64,000 nt of DNA, taken from contig QEYB01000003.1 of NCBI GenBank assembly GCA_017562135.1, positions 62,001 to 126,000 of the forward strand, read 5' to 3'. The position numbers and the translations under genes were made by a program. Of the stretch, positions 13,811 through 27,051 are shown in pieces. Within the stretch, counting starts at the first letter, position 1. Each line of letters starts with the position of its first letter. The notes under the pieces are model-generated. The model was not told the DNA's origin, did no database searches, and worked only from the letters and a program-made list of their open reading frames with translations. The stretch is from Dipylidium caninum (lineage: Eukaryota > Platyhelminthes > Cestoda > Cyclophyllidea > Dipylidiidae).

Positions 13811-16800
13811 CCGTTGTGTTGCGCTTTGTGAAGTGCTGACGGCTTGATTCTGGCACGACGTCTGACCCAGTGTTCTAACTTATTATTTACATGTGCTTTC
13901 GCAAAGCACTCAATAGTCCATTTGTGCTTTTTAAAAAAAGAGGTCTTGTGGATATTTTCACCAGAATAAGTTCCACATGTCAGAAATCGTGGATTTCAAT
14001 TTAAAATGCTCCTTGGTCCCACAAAACTCTACAGTGATTCACAAATTTCCTAGAACTTATAATTTGTTGTCGGGATTGACTTTCCTGAAGCATAAATCCC
14101 ATTCGTCCACATCTGCTCCATGATTTCCCGCAAAGTTACTATCTGCAACATTTCTAACAGTTTGAAAGTCTCTTGCCCGCAAATCCAACATGTAATGAAT
14201 GTAGTTTTGCCAGAACACTACCATGGATACACTTACCCTAACCGGTGAGCGATATTTTGAGTGATAAATCATAGTGGAAAGTAGGTAAGTGGTTTAAGTC
14301 TGAAGCCAATGGAATGGAGATGCCGTCCACACGTAAGATGAAAAGTGTCTTTTTGTACATATGCGAATATTCGTTTATATACAGGTATTATTGTCTTCGT
14401 TCAGGTAATTCCAGTGTGGTTTCCGGAATATCTACAGTATCCCAAGATATACGGAAGAAATATAACATTTGATCAGATTCCCCTTTTCTCCTTCTTGTTG
14501 ACGATAAGCACTGAGGGGTAAAATCTTAAGCCACTAGTGTAGGCATGAGTGACGACTAAAAATACGTAGGCAAATGTAAACAAGGCGAATAAATCTGTTG
14601 ACGGACTAGTTGTATGCACACCATATACCTGTTAATAGGTCTGAATAAGCCACTACGGCCCTTTTAAAAAAACTAAACATGCATACTTGTATATTTCGAA
14701 ACTTTCAGTACATATGTTACTCTGTTGTAAATTTCAATTCTAGTGGAGAAAACGCCTATTCGACATCCCAATTTTTTAAATGCATCTAAAAAGTTTATCG
14801 TATCTTCTTATTATTTCGTACATAACTCATGGTATTTTATCAAAATCTGTTCCTCTGTGTAGACTCAAAGAATCATTGTTTCTCATTCAAGTAATACGCA
14901 ATGTCAGTAATTTCTTATCACATAAATTTTACAAACGGAGATTTCATATCTTTTTTATCAAAATTTTTCTTGCAGAATTTATTTTACCGGCATAGGTTTA
15001 CCACCGGATCCTCGATGTTTTCACACTGTTTTTGGCATTGATTGAGCGCGAATGAACACGCTCGAGTTCGCTCATCTTATCGCAATTAGTGGTGATAAAA
15101 CTCTGTAAAAATTGTACTGTTGACTCTGTGACATTGTTGTTTTGAAGCTCGCTTTTTTAAACCACCTTACCTTAGCATCGCGCACAAGCAAAGTACCCAC
15201 ATGCCTGGTTTTTGTCACTGAGCTAAAATAATTTAGAATTTTGATGAGCAGTTGACGACTTCTTTTTACCACAATTTAAGCCACTTAGGAATATATGTAT
15301 TTTAACAGACTGAGAAAGGGACTTCCCAATTAGATGGAACTTAATCCCAGTTAACTTTAATTGATGCGCGCTATTACAGCACAGAGCTATTGACACTTTG
15401 TTGAGAAAACGGGCTTCTTCGCTATTTTAGTTTAAGACGGAGGAGAGATTATTGGACAAGTAAGCCTGAATTATATGCCACAATTATTTATATGGCTTAA
15501 ATCCTTTCAAATTATACTTCTCCACATGCAGTGTTGTCACCCCCTAATGGGTTTTATTTGGCTCTAGAAGCAGAAAATGGGCAATGATTCCTCATCAAAT
15601 ACTTTACTAGTTAGTTCGAGGTTTTTCTTATCTGCCCATTAAAGAGGGTCAAGGTTTAACAACGAAGGATCTCATGTGGGAGATCCAAAGAAACTCGGCT
15701 TAGCATTAATCGTGTGTGTCAATATCAACTTGTTATTTATTATTATTGTATCATATTATTATTTGTCGTCTCTAGTATTGTTTGTTGCAGCAGCAGAAAT
15801 GTTGACAACTCATATCTTTCTTAGTTTGACCGCAAAATTGTATAAATATGGTCGCATTTGGTGTGAAACCAGGTTTTTGGCCACAGGTGAACGATGAGAC
15901 TCAGTTATTTTTAATTTGAGCGTCCATTAAAAATAGTGAATGACAGGCATCAAAAGTATTCTAGAACATAATTGATCAAATATTCAACTTTGTCATTTTG
16001 AGCAATATTAAGTGTATTTAATTGTTTCGACTTTTGTGGTAGTTACATCGCAATTTATTACCACCATCGTAATATTGGCCCTCCGGGATGTAAATCTAAA
16101 TTTATACGAGATATGCCTCGAGACAAAGTCAAGAGCCTGGAAAATTTCTCGATCTAACACAAAATCTGTGCCCCTAAAACGACATTCCCACAACAACTTA
16201 GACATTTTGAGCTATATGTCGTTTTTTCCCTATGTGTAGTATATTCCCACAAAACCTGTGACATTATATACTTTCCCTTTCACTTCCCGGCAGTTAGCGT
16301 TCAGAAATGTTCTCCTCATTTGAAGCGGTGTGATCTGTCTAACCATCATGACCCAAGCATCGTGATGTCACCATGTACGTGTATACCACAGTTGACGCCA
16401 AATATTGATGATATTTTTTATTTTAAGACAAATCAATTTTAGGTAATCTGCAGTTAAAGTCGAGCTAATGAGGTGGTGAAGTTGGGTTGCGATATGTACA
16501 TCGGCTAAGCACACATGATCCTTTTGCTCCACATTATGGCGACCTACTCAATTTACGAAGGACGCCGTCCCTCTATGCCACATCTGCGTCGCCCTCCACC
16601 TCTCTCGTCCTTCTGGAGTACTTTTCGTACAAATAAACTTTACTTACAAAAAATAAACGTGAGCACTCCATTGCTTTATCACCACTGGGATTTCGCTCGA
16701 AAGTACCATGGACTCCGAGTGTCTCCCTGCCCGTAGGCCGTTTCGGGGCACTCTTCCTTCTTGATTTACCGTGGCATTCTTTGAGAGTCCATCTCGAAAC

Positions 16801-17749
16801 ACAATACTTACTGTCAAATGTTTTGTCGGTTCGGTCTATTTTCCACAGAAAGACTTAATAGGGTTTGCGAAAGAAAATTAGATAAATCATTTTTTTGAAT
16901 AGGTATTAAGTGCTTCCAAGTTAATCTTAGAACGTTTCGGCTAATAAGGGACCGGTGGAAAAATTTGCATTTAACATTTCCATTGATTATATTTGGGGCA
17001 ATATGTTGTATTTCTTCACGAAAGCCTGTTAAATCTTCACAATTGGTAAAGTATTTTGGGAACTTGGTCGCATTCTGTAAACCAAAAGGTTTTGAGGGGC
17101 ATCACACCACTGAAAATTATAATAAACGCAATTGATCCGCTCAGAAGTGGCCACCAAGCGCGTTCTTATATGCAAATAAAAGGTTCTTTCGTTTTAGTTG
17201 AATTGATGTCTGAATATTATCCTTCCTCAATGCTATGAACGTATAAGAGTGGGTTGCATTGACATACTCGTTTGTACTTGTGTTGCATCCGGCCACTTCA
17301 CTTGACCAAGTCAAATAGCCGACTATTGAAAAAAGAGTATTCAGTATTTCAAGTATGCTCCTGTTAAAGCGTTTACTCCTATTGGCACTTTTAACCACTC
17401 CGGATTACCTTAACTCTCAAAGCATGCTATTGTAATTTGGTTTATCTTTCTTCGTCGGCATCGCAGAAGTGCTCTTCCTAACATAGAGTTTGGCCTTAGT
17501 TACAAGGCTATAGAGAGATTTACTCTTTTCCACTACAATTTAAGAGCATTACATAGGGTTAACAACAAATGGTATGCGGATTGTGTCGACAAATGGGTTT
17601 TACACTTTCTTTTGTTTCGTTAACGAGACAAAGTACCTGACAAATACCTTTTTTCCTATTTTTTTTATTCCTGCCTTTCATTCAGTATAAAAGTATATCA
17701 GTTAATTCTGTGGTTTTGTTTTTATCCCAAAACGTGCACCTTAGACATA

Positions 17750-18714
17750 TTTTATTGTATTATTGCCCAAAAGGCAAGAAGGCATTGCAAGTGCCGTAGA
17801 GACAAATTGAGCCTTGTTTTGCTAGATTTCGTTCTGGCGACTTTTCATTGAAAACTGCTTAACGCTCTGACCGTCCAGTTGAAATCGACGAGACCCACAT
17901 CAACCAAGGCCATCGCCCTCCAAATTTTCGTAGAACAACACATGATATTGTACAGAGAAGTTCGGTACGTCGCGTATATTTATGGAAAGGAAAGGCTTGG
18001 CTATGTCAAGAAGCTCAATCTTTGGATCTCTCAACACCCTAGGGGAAATTCATTTGGTGCAACGCACTAGCATCCCGATTCGCATCTGAAACGCGACGGA
18101 ATTGATCCAGTTTTCTAAAAGATTAATTACTGGCAATGAAAAGTGGATAGTTTGGGACAACCCTAATAAGAAGTGATGGTGGGCGGTGTAAAACGAAGCA
18201 GCTTAGCTGATGTCAAAAGAAGAAATTGACGAAAAAGCGATTAAGCTGCCAGTCTCGGTGGGATGATAAAGGAATTCTGCACTGTATACTTTTAACAAAC
18301 AACCAAACGATCCATTCAAACGTACAAGTTTAACAACTCGTCAAAGTAGGCAATGCATTTCGGGCAAAGCGGCCAGAAGTGGCAAATTGTCGTAAGTGTG
18401 GTTTTTCCGCCATAATAATGCAAAGCCCTACACATCTGGGGTCACCTGGAAAAATTTCCCAGATGTGGGTGGGGACGTGTCGACACATTCGTTATGGGCC
18501 CTCAGACCAGCGTTTATTTCGTCCGTTCCATTCAAAAATCCTTAAATGGTGAAATTTTTATTGACACCAATGATGCCAACTCACACTTAATTTCGTTTTT
18601 TGATAGCAAAGGCAAAGGCCGAAAGGTTTTAGAACGGGGGAACGGTGACACTGGCTGGACGATGGCCAAAATCAATGACAATAACGTGAAGCACCTATTT
18701 GAACAAAGCTAAAC
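17750..18714 (+). mobile_element. Decayed mariner-family transposon (transposase fossil)
   Basis: Pieces of a mariner transposase line up in order across three frames, with stops and frameshifts between them. They are KGKKA-like text near 17.77 kb, FARFRSGDFSLKTA near 17.82-17.86 kb, LGYVKKLNLWI near 18.0 kb, LITGNEKWIVWDNPNKK near 18.12-18.18 kb, GWDDKGILHCILL with NQTIHSN near 18.26-18.33 kb, KRPEVANCRK near 18.37-18.40 kb, and a C-terminal stretch with SIQKSLNG at 18.5-18.7 kb. The wording is close to the Hsmar1/SETMAR type of mariner. The first catalytic Asp, in the family motif GDEKW, reads Asn here, and the second (HDN) is not visible. No terminal inverted repeats could be identified by eye. 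The copy cannot make active transposase. Confidence 0.9.
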
Positions 18715-21700
18715 TAATGAGCGAAAATTTTGAATAGTTGTTCTTATTTGACATCCACAAACACTTATTTGCCAATCCAATGGCCTCCCACTGAACTCTC
18801 CCTCAAGGCGGACTTTCACCGAATACACCAAACAGCCACACAGTGGTGTGAACCCCGGGTTATTTACGATTAATATGAAATGCCTTTAGGATGTGAGCAA
18901 TAGGAAATAGTTCCGTGTTAATCGGATTACCTTGCAAGTGTAAATCAATCCTTATGAATCCTTATTTCAACCAAATGACTTGCACAAGCATTTAAATGAG
19001 TTCAACCTCATCACCTACTTATGATTTTGTGATTTACTACGTGTGTTAAGGATCCTTTATGGGAAGTTTTCTGGTATAAGGTATAACAACTTAAAATGGT
19101 CATCTAATTAGTTATTTGGACCAAAAAGTTATTATTACATCGGGAGTTTACATAGCTGCTGAGAAGTATTACACAACAGACCCATAGCTTAGCTTAATCC
19201 CCTTGAAAAGGCTCTTTTCCCTTGTAAATGTGTGTCAAGCGTCGCCATTCAAGTATACACACTTCCTAATTTTAATTTCACTTCTAATTATGCTTCATCT
19301 GAACACATGGAAAGAGACTAAACAGTCAATTAGTTTGAGGTAAAAGGTAACACTGAGACAATTTGTGTTTCCAGATTTACACAAATCTCCTTATTTTTAC
19401 GTCTACACCGTATAAACTTAAAAAAATCTGATATTTAATGTTATGGTGTATCTACAATCTGAGAGGCACCAGTACAGTTCATTTCTCATAGTATTTTTGC
19501 TTCTGAGCTCCCGAGCCACTTGTCAAAACTCGAGGAGGCTAGGGCAATTTGTTTTAGTAAAAAGTAGCCCAAATTGGTGCGGGCGTCAACGAGAAAGGGG
19601 CGTAGCGCATGCCCCAATTAAAGGAGTGGGAATCACGCAAACCGGGGGTTTCATTGCACGAAGGCGACTGACGTGAATATGAGTACGAAATGCCCAAACG
19701 CTAACTGAACGTTTCGCAGCATATCATGTATCACTCCACATTCCCTTTTAAGCGGTCAAACCCAGTCAAAGGCTATTGGGACAGATTCACTGCCAGGACG
19801 AGAAATAATTTGGTTTCACTATTATCTCACGTAACTCATGTTCATTATTTATTTGCTCGAATCAAATGTCAGCATGTGCCCCAATCTGCTACATCAATCC
19901 ATGTGTTTAAAATAATCTACAAACAACTGACGCTGTAAAGAATTCAATGCAAAATAATTATTTGCATTTCCCTCAGAACTGTACAACATCTGATTAATTT
20001 GCGGTCAAAACGCTTAGTTTTGTCCTCCATAGATGCGGTAAATTCTAGTGATGTTGGTTAACAATACTAAAAATAGTGGTGTTTAAACCTGTGAGTTAAG
20101 CATATTTATGAGTAGTAAAAAAACACCTTTTCCAAATCACCGATAGGACTGTAACATTTATTTGGTTTAGTGTTGTAACCGTCCAATAAACTACTTCATC
20201 GAAAATTAATTCAAAACTCCAATGTCTCGTGTGGAACAAATACGGTAGCTACTGATACCAGGTAAGGACCAAACAGCCCGAAATATACGTCCGTTCTACT
20301 TCAAAACCACATCTCATGTGGTCGTTAGGAAGTGTCGTTTACCCCCTTTTGGCCATTCAAGCGTGCCTTAAGTACACCCTCCTCGACTGCAGAGAATTCA
20401 AAATTAGGCAAGTAATTGGTGCTAATGTAAAGCAGTTACTGACAACGAAATTACTGTTACAAACCCATTTGAATGCTACCTGAGATGTGCGGAAGTTGGT
20501 TTACCCAAATTTTCTGAGTTTTCACCAATATCCATTTGCTTGACCCATATGGACACTTTTTTATTAACTTTGATGTTATGTGGTTAATGCTTGTTAGATT
20601 GTTGAAAGTGAAATACGTGCTGTAGACATCGTGTTCCCTATCATGCTTCCCTGTGTACTACTCCTGAAATCGGTCATTCACTTGCCGCTTTTAAAAGTGA
20701 ACTGCGGACTTATACACCCGCCATCATCCATTTGAATTTATTTTATGAGCCTTTTCATTTCCTACCTGATCTTGCTTTTGGCTTCCCAAATTTCTTAGGT
20801 ATTTGTGGATTCAGTAGATGCTCTAGGTTCTCTCCCTCGAGGAACTGCAAAGTAAACAAACTCTGTTGGAAGGAGGGGGCCCATGGGTATGTTGCGCCGA
20901 GATGAACTTAGCTCTCTAGATATCACTTTTTTAAAGTGGCTAATGCCGTGTGGTCATCTTTTCTCCTATGTTTAGAAGGTGCATGAACTTATTGAGGGTT
21001 AATTCAAACAGGAGTGCGATGATTGTTTAAAAGGGTCACTCTTAAGTAAAGTCTGCAGACACACTAGCTGGAGTTGAAAATGACACAAAATCTCATCAAA
21101 ACCCATTGGAAGAAAGTTTGGCATGAATGTTTTCAGGTATGCCCTACCTAGAAGAGGTTGTTGTGATTACCGGGTGTTGTGAATGGTTTTCTAAGTCTCT
21201 ATGAAAATATTTCGTGTGAAAATGAGTGCGACTTTTTCATTATATACCTACGTTTTAACAACGGTTTATTCTATTGCAAAATTTGTGAGAAATACGATTT
21301 ATGGCTATAGGTAGAGAATTTGAATGAGTCTTTGGCATTCCTTTATTCCTGGTAATTGAAGTAGAACCAAAACATTGAGTATATTTGTTACCCGTTTACA
21401 AAAGTTCTTTAAAGTCTGCTCTGTTTCGATGGAATCACATGTGTACCGAACAACGTATTGGTACCACGATGTCAAATTTCAAAATTAGGATGAAGAGGTA
21501 TGTGATTACAGTGTAAATAGGTGTTAAAAGATAAATATTCCTTACTTTAACACTACAATGGTATCATGGCAAGCAGTGTCCTTATTAATCTCCAATACCT
21601 TCTCAAGGAATAAAAGGCTCCTTCAAGAGACGCTGCTGCGACTAAGGCTCATACTTTTAACATTATGAATGTGTGGGGTAAACAAGCTTGTAACTAAAAT

Positions 21701-23545
21701 ACTTGACATCACCGATGAAAGTATGCTTTTACTGTGGTTAGGGTACTCTCAACACCGAAATTTTCTCCATGATAGGCCCAAATTCTTCCATAGTTTATTA
21801 CTTGTCGCTCGGGTCGCATAAGGATTTGTCCACTGTCACACAGACTTCAGTGATTCCTTGAAATTGTGAATAGATTTGCTCGTCATTTAGGCATATGATT
21901 GATTGCATTTACGGATTATTTGATGCCAAAGGGAGCGCAATTTTAGCAAGACGTGGATTTTCAGAGCAAACCACTTTACCTTTGTTGCTGCAGGAGAAGC
22001 GAGTGTTATAAACTGGACCGTGTTTAATTAAGTTTATACTACTGAAAAGTGGACCTTTTCTCAACCTTATACCTTTCTTTCTTATCTCATCAAGTCGGTT
22101 TTCACTGGCCTAGTGTGTTCGAATTACAGTCTTTGCTATGGTGTTGAAAGGAATTGTTTCTCCAAATATCCCCGTCTGAATTTCTTTTCACATGGCTTTT
22201 ATTGGAAGCGATGGAAACGAAGAAAGTTCACTAGGCTTTCCTGCGAGTGGAAATCCCAGTAGCACCAAATGGACAAATAGTAGGGAAGTTTTTGAAAGTT
22301 GATAAACCTAAGTTTGTATGAAGAACCCTTATTACTTGAGCCATAAACTCTGGCGAAGTCTTAGTCGTGGTGCGTATGCGTTCTTAATCGTGGATTCCAT
22401 TGAGTGCGGTAAATGAATAATGGAGCATAAATTGAGCCCACGTTAGTTTCGTTATTTTTGGGGGGGACAGCAGTTATATATTGGGTAAAGTAAGACTGTG
22501 AAATGTTACGCAGTTTGGAGTGCTGGAACTCCGACAATCATGAAATGATCTGAAAATATATCCGGGTACTCATGTGATTATCAATAAACCGGTGAATTTT
22601 CGTAAAAATTGTGTATTTCATTGATGGAACCGAATAATAATTACTATGTGCTTACATCTATCCAGCATATCTGATCCTAAATATATTATTTGTTGAGTTC
22701 AATTTAAGATATATTTCGTTTTACAGACGAATGTCATACAGTGCTAAATAGTTTTCGTATTCACCTTTCGAATAACCACTGCGTTTGGATTGGTAAGAAA
22801 AAATATATATTCGGCTTTTATCATATACAGTCTGATTTCTTCCATGTCACATTGTCGTTCCCATCGATGTGGCCACAGCAGATACCTCTTTCACTAGCAA
22901 CCTCAATATTCATCCCAACAAGCGCGTCTTTACCAGTTGTGCTCCCATTGGGCGTGCTTCCTGGGAGTGTAATTCACTAGATCTCCGACTTACCTGGCAT
23001 ATATTCGGGTAAACTTCTCAAAAGGCGTGTTGTATCATAATTTCAAAGGCTAGAATGTCAGTTTCCTAGTCTTGCGTCCCATGCGTCTATCTGCCAAGGC
23101 GCGGTGTATCTCTCCATTCCGCAACTGTGCGGCTCTACAGTTCCCTTCTGTGCGAAGAGCGTCAGACCAATGTCGTTATATTAGCAAGGCGTCCGCCTTT
23201 CCTGCAGAACACAATCTTGTCAGTCTGAAATTTCGATTAATTTTGCGGTTCGGTATTTACATCGCAAATCTGTTTGGGCACTGGGTTATCGTAGCCTTTT
23301 TGATGTAATATCTCTCTTTCATTAGACATAATAACCAAACCACTAAATTAATGTTTTGTCTCGTCATGGGGTTTTGAGCCTATTAATTGTGCTAGTAAGA
23401 ACTAATGTAACTCGGTCAATGTTTTCTTTCAATTTTACCAAGTTTTTGTATTCGTAATCGAGACTGTTGAAAAGTGTTTGATTCAACAGTAAAAAGTAAC
23501 TCTACGAGAGGTAAGGGGTAACTGCTTTTTTTCTGACATAAATAA
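18715..23545. other. Intergenic DNA, nothing recognised
   Basis: Open frames are short and scattered over both strands, with no family motif. No RNA gene or repeat array stands out. A diverged copy of an unknown repeat cannot be excluded without a genome-wide comparison. Confidence 0.5.
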
Positions 23546-24108
23546 ATGAGAATCTTGCGAAAACTCCTTCAGTTATTTTGGAAGCCTGTTTTCGAATGCT
23601 CGGAGGAGTTAAACACCGTCTTGCTACGAAGCCGAATTGAGTTAACGCTAAGATGCCGAGGCGGTGTCGCATTTGCCGAAAGCAGTTTATCACCACGGTG
23701 CGACCCTCCAAACTGCCCCTTATGCCTACTGAAGGCCACGGAATAACTCCCGTGGACCAAAGTAACTAACATTTTGGCCGAATTCGTCCCACAACTTCGG
23801 ACTTGACAGATCAACTTCGACTGGCCTCCCAATCTCTCCCGAGAAATAATCTCGCAGAGTGCAAAAGTTGTGACGACAAATTTTTTCCATATCGTTGGCA
23901 TCATACTCTGAATAGTCATGGCACGAAAAAAAAATAAGTTCACTCCAATTGTCGCACAAAGAAGAAACCAAAATTTCCCGAGACAAATTATGTCCCTGAA
24001 GAAGAAGTTTAATTCATTACCAACCACCACATTTTCGTTCACAGACCACTTTTCAGGGTTCGTCGCAAGGAAGGAATTTTGCGAGTGAACTTCAATTATG
24101 ACCAGCAT
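23546..24108. other. Unresolved open patch, possibly a broken zinc-finger gene
   Basis: The minus strand is open for 179 codons (23569-24108), long for chance but without a recognisable motif. In a different frame on the plus strand, starting with ATG at 23651, the sequence reads CRICRKQF. After one stop comes an atypical C-x2-C-x10-H-x4-H arrangement (CKSCDDKF then H-TLNS-H) near 23.85-23.91 kb, and another stop follows. This could be a decayed zinc-finger exon or pure coincidence. I cannot assign a function to either strand. Confidence 0.2.
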
Positions 24109-26139
24109 TGTTGCAAATTTCGAGACAGAACGGATGCTCCGCTAGCTAGATTTCATCGCTAAATGGTACTCTTTATTATCAAATACTGATTTGTTTACTT
24201 GGCGAAGCAAGTGCTCGCAGCTATTCACAAAAAGACATCAACCGCTTTGTTTGAATTAATTTGTGGTTTCTTACCAAATGGTAAAATCAGTGGAACGGCA
24301 ACAGAACTGTCCCCATGAAGAAGGAAAGAGCAGAGGAGTAGAGCAGTCAGCCTTTCCATATGAAGTTTTCTCGCCTTCACGACACCCTGATGGATTCCCA
24401 GGCAGGAGGCTGCGGTACTACGAGATCACTGTCAAGAAAGACGAAATGGGATCCACCACGTTGTAGGCGTCTTCTCGGTGGTGAAGGACATTGCTTTAGA
24501 GTGAATAGACCGCTGCAGGAAGGCACAAGTTTCTTCTCTGTGCCAACTCGGGAGGAGTGGACTCGTTGGCTCACTACATCCTCCTCATATCCTCACAGGC
24601 GTACGCCATATATGCTAGTTGGAATATTTGTGGCATATTGTGGTAAACATTTACAATTATGTTCCCCCTGTAAGCTTTGTAACCGAACTATTTTCCAGAT
24701 ATTCCACATGCCAGAAACTAGTTCATGTAAGGCAAAACATTATTTTCCGTGGTCACATATACGAAATTCCAATTATCACGAGGCAGGATGGTGGCTGTGC
24801 CTCTTTCCTACCAAACCTTGGAACCGCTTTCCTACTAATTAAACTTACATATCCCACCTTGAATCCCATTTACCTTTGGAATACGTGTTTTTTGCGATAA
24901 AAGGGATGCATGTTAGTAGAATGTGTTTTGTTTTTGTAGAACTGGGTACATGCCGCATTTCGACTTCGTCGGACCAGTGATGAACAGGAGGGGAACCACT
25001 CAGAATCCTCGTTTCAGTAACTTCTGCGCAAAAGAACACTCCGTATTTTCGCGTTTTCGCCATTATATAGAGAAATTTGCCGATTTCGCCGCTTTGGCTT
25101 ATTTTGATTGTCGTAAAAAACTAGACTTTTTATTATAGCGAGACAAACGCATTTATGCCACTGGTCTTCATCTCTGTAGTAAAGTACTTGTGTGAAGGCA
25201 ACCTATTCGGACAGAATTCGTTCTCTCCTTGGTTTGAGAATTCATAATAGCCGAGGTTTCAACTACCCACGAATCATGTCTGTCAAATTTCACCACCTTG
25301 ATGCCTCGTCTGGCGCACTGTGGAGGACCCACGGTGCCAGTGGCGCAGACAGAGACATGCCAACATATCACAACGTGTTTTATCGCCTTATATTTGCTGC
25401 ATTAAACCTACCTAAGTAACGATGAAAACCCTCCAGTCTCGAAGACAGTTTAAAAAGGTTATTGTATTCTGAATATTGCGTTCAAAGTGCATCGAGAGTA
25501 ATCTTAAAAGATTCTGTATTAAACCGGTACTGCGAAAACGCCTGCTGCAACTAGAAGTTTTCGAAAAATGACAATAAGAATAAACAGTGTTCTCCAAGGC
25601 GGTATAGATTCCGCCCTAATTATGTATAAATTAGTTGTTATTCCTGTATCTACATGCGTCTTTGAATGGAATGAAATCAAGTCCAGGGGGACAAGTTCAC
25701 ATTGTAAGGAAAACTGAGTAGCTGACTTACGTACATGGGCATCCACTTGTGTTCCACTCTTTCATAACCGGGTGGGTCCAAGCTTTGCCACATGGATCAA
25801 CTGTGACTGTGCCTTATTATTTACTTATCTTCAAACTTACCTTGTTTTATATTTTATGTTCACACGATTACCATTTCACCTTACTAATGAATTCTGACAG
25901 TGCACTGAATAATATTTGGATTGCGTCCAAATATTTGGTTGAAGATAGATTTTCTAATATTTCAGCACTCGGTTTTCAATGTTAAAAAGTCATGAGATGA
26001 AAAATCTACTGAATTTGGCTTTATAAATAATTTGCAGCTGTGACAGGGGAATTACACATACAACTGCATCATTCAACTTTGGCAGGTCAAAATTAGAAAA
26101 AAAAATCTTCCTTAGCCACTGTAATTTCTTCGCAACTGC

Positions 26140-26437
26140 CTACAGCCCCGGCCGACACACGGGGCTTCTCGCGGTTAAGATTGTTCCGTAGACAGGGCTC
26201 GTGCCGCAGAGGCAGACACTAGGCGGCACCGTTGTGGTTGTTAGTCCGCACTAACCAATGGCGGAGGAGTTTTCACGCCATTGGCATAAGACGGCAGTGT
26301 GTACACCGACCTCGAGTGTGCGAATTTGTGTGTGCGTCACACCCAAAGACTGCCAGCACACGCACGTTCGTGTGGCTCTTTGACTAATGATCATTACTTA
26401 GGGCGTAATATGCTGTGCTAGAGTTTGGTGAGGGAAC
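26140..26437 (+). promoter_or_regulatory. Candidate promoter and 5' leader of the RasGAP gene
   Basis: CpG content rises sharply here compared with the AT-rich surroundings. A CCAAT box (26255-26259) runs into ATGGCGG, and an inverted CCAAT box lies at 26280-26284. No TATA box is evident, which fits a dispersed start site. An in-frame TGA at 26429-26431 closes the frame just before the ATG at 26438. The boundaries of the leader are unknown. Confidence 0.45.
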
Positions 26438-27051
26438 ATGTTGTTTTGCCACCGGGGAACTAAAGCTCCTACGCCGCCCTCGCCCCGCCACACTGCTCAG
26501 GATTTTGCCACTTCTCAGTTGCAAAATGCTTCACCTCTGAGGGACCGAGATCTCGAAAAATGGCGTCTTCCATCAATTCTCACGGCTGGTTCACTCGATG
26601 AACTGTCAGCTTCTAATTCTCTTCTGCCTGAGGCGCCCGTGATGCCAGCCACACTAGAAGCTCAGTTGGCGACACTGTCTAACGGCGAAAAGGAGGAGAG
26701 AGAAGATGGAAAGACTGCTCGAACCGCCAATTATTCTAATCGACGCTCCCATCAGCTGCTTATTAGCGCTAGTATGCATAGTCTCGTTTCCTCAAGCACC
26801 GTTCAGGACTGTAGTCGAAATAATCCTTCGAAAAAGAGCAGTACAATCTTGTCGTCTTTTGTGGATGGGAATCTGTCTCTTCCAATCACCCATAAGAGGC
26901 ACCACAACTCGGGATTAAGTCTGCTTTCTTTGAGTCATCATAGATCAAGTAGCAGCACTCTAAGAAAGCTTCGCCCCTTGGATGTAAACCAATTCTCGTC
27001 TCTGTTGGATTTTGAGGAGCGATTCAATGATCCGTGGGTGGGGTCTATCTC
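26438..27051 (+). other. RasGAP exon 1: Ser-rich N-terminal region
   Basis: About 205 codons, low in complexity and rich in Ser, Leu and Arg, end at a consensus donor (TC|GTAAGT). The last two bases plus the first base of exon 2 make a Ser codon, so this exon joins in phase directly to the start of the C2 block. Vertebrate relatives have a PH domain before this junction. Here only a loose trace remains (FEER...W just before LRRTAKPN). Confidence 0.6.

Larger units (their letters stand above)
9339..17749. other. Intergenic DNA with microsatellites
   Basis: No coding exon or RNA gene could be supported. AATAAA hexamers at 9551-9556 and 9711-9716 are candidate polyadenylation signals for the zinc-finger gene, 215 and 375 nt beyond its stop. 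Otherwise the stretch holds AT-rich unique-looking DNA and the simple repeats listed separately. Short overlapping open frames on both strands near 16.0-16.2 kb have no recognisable product. Confidence 0.5.
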
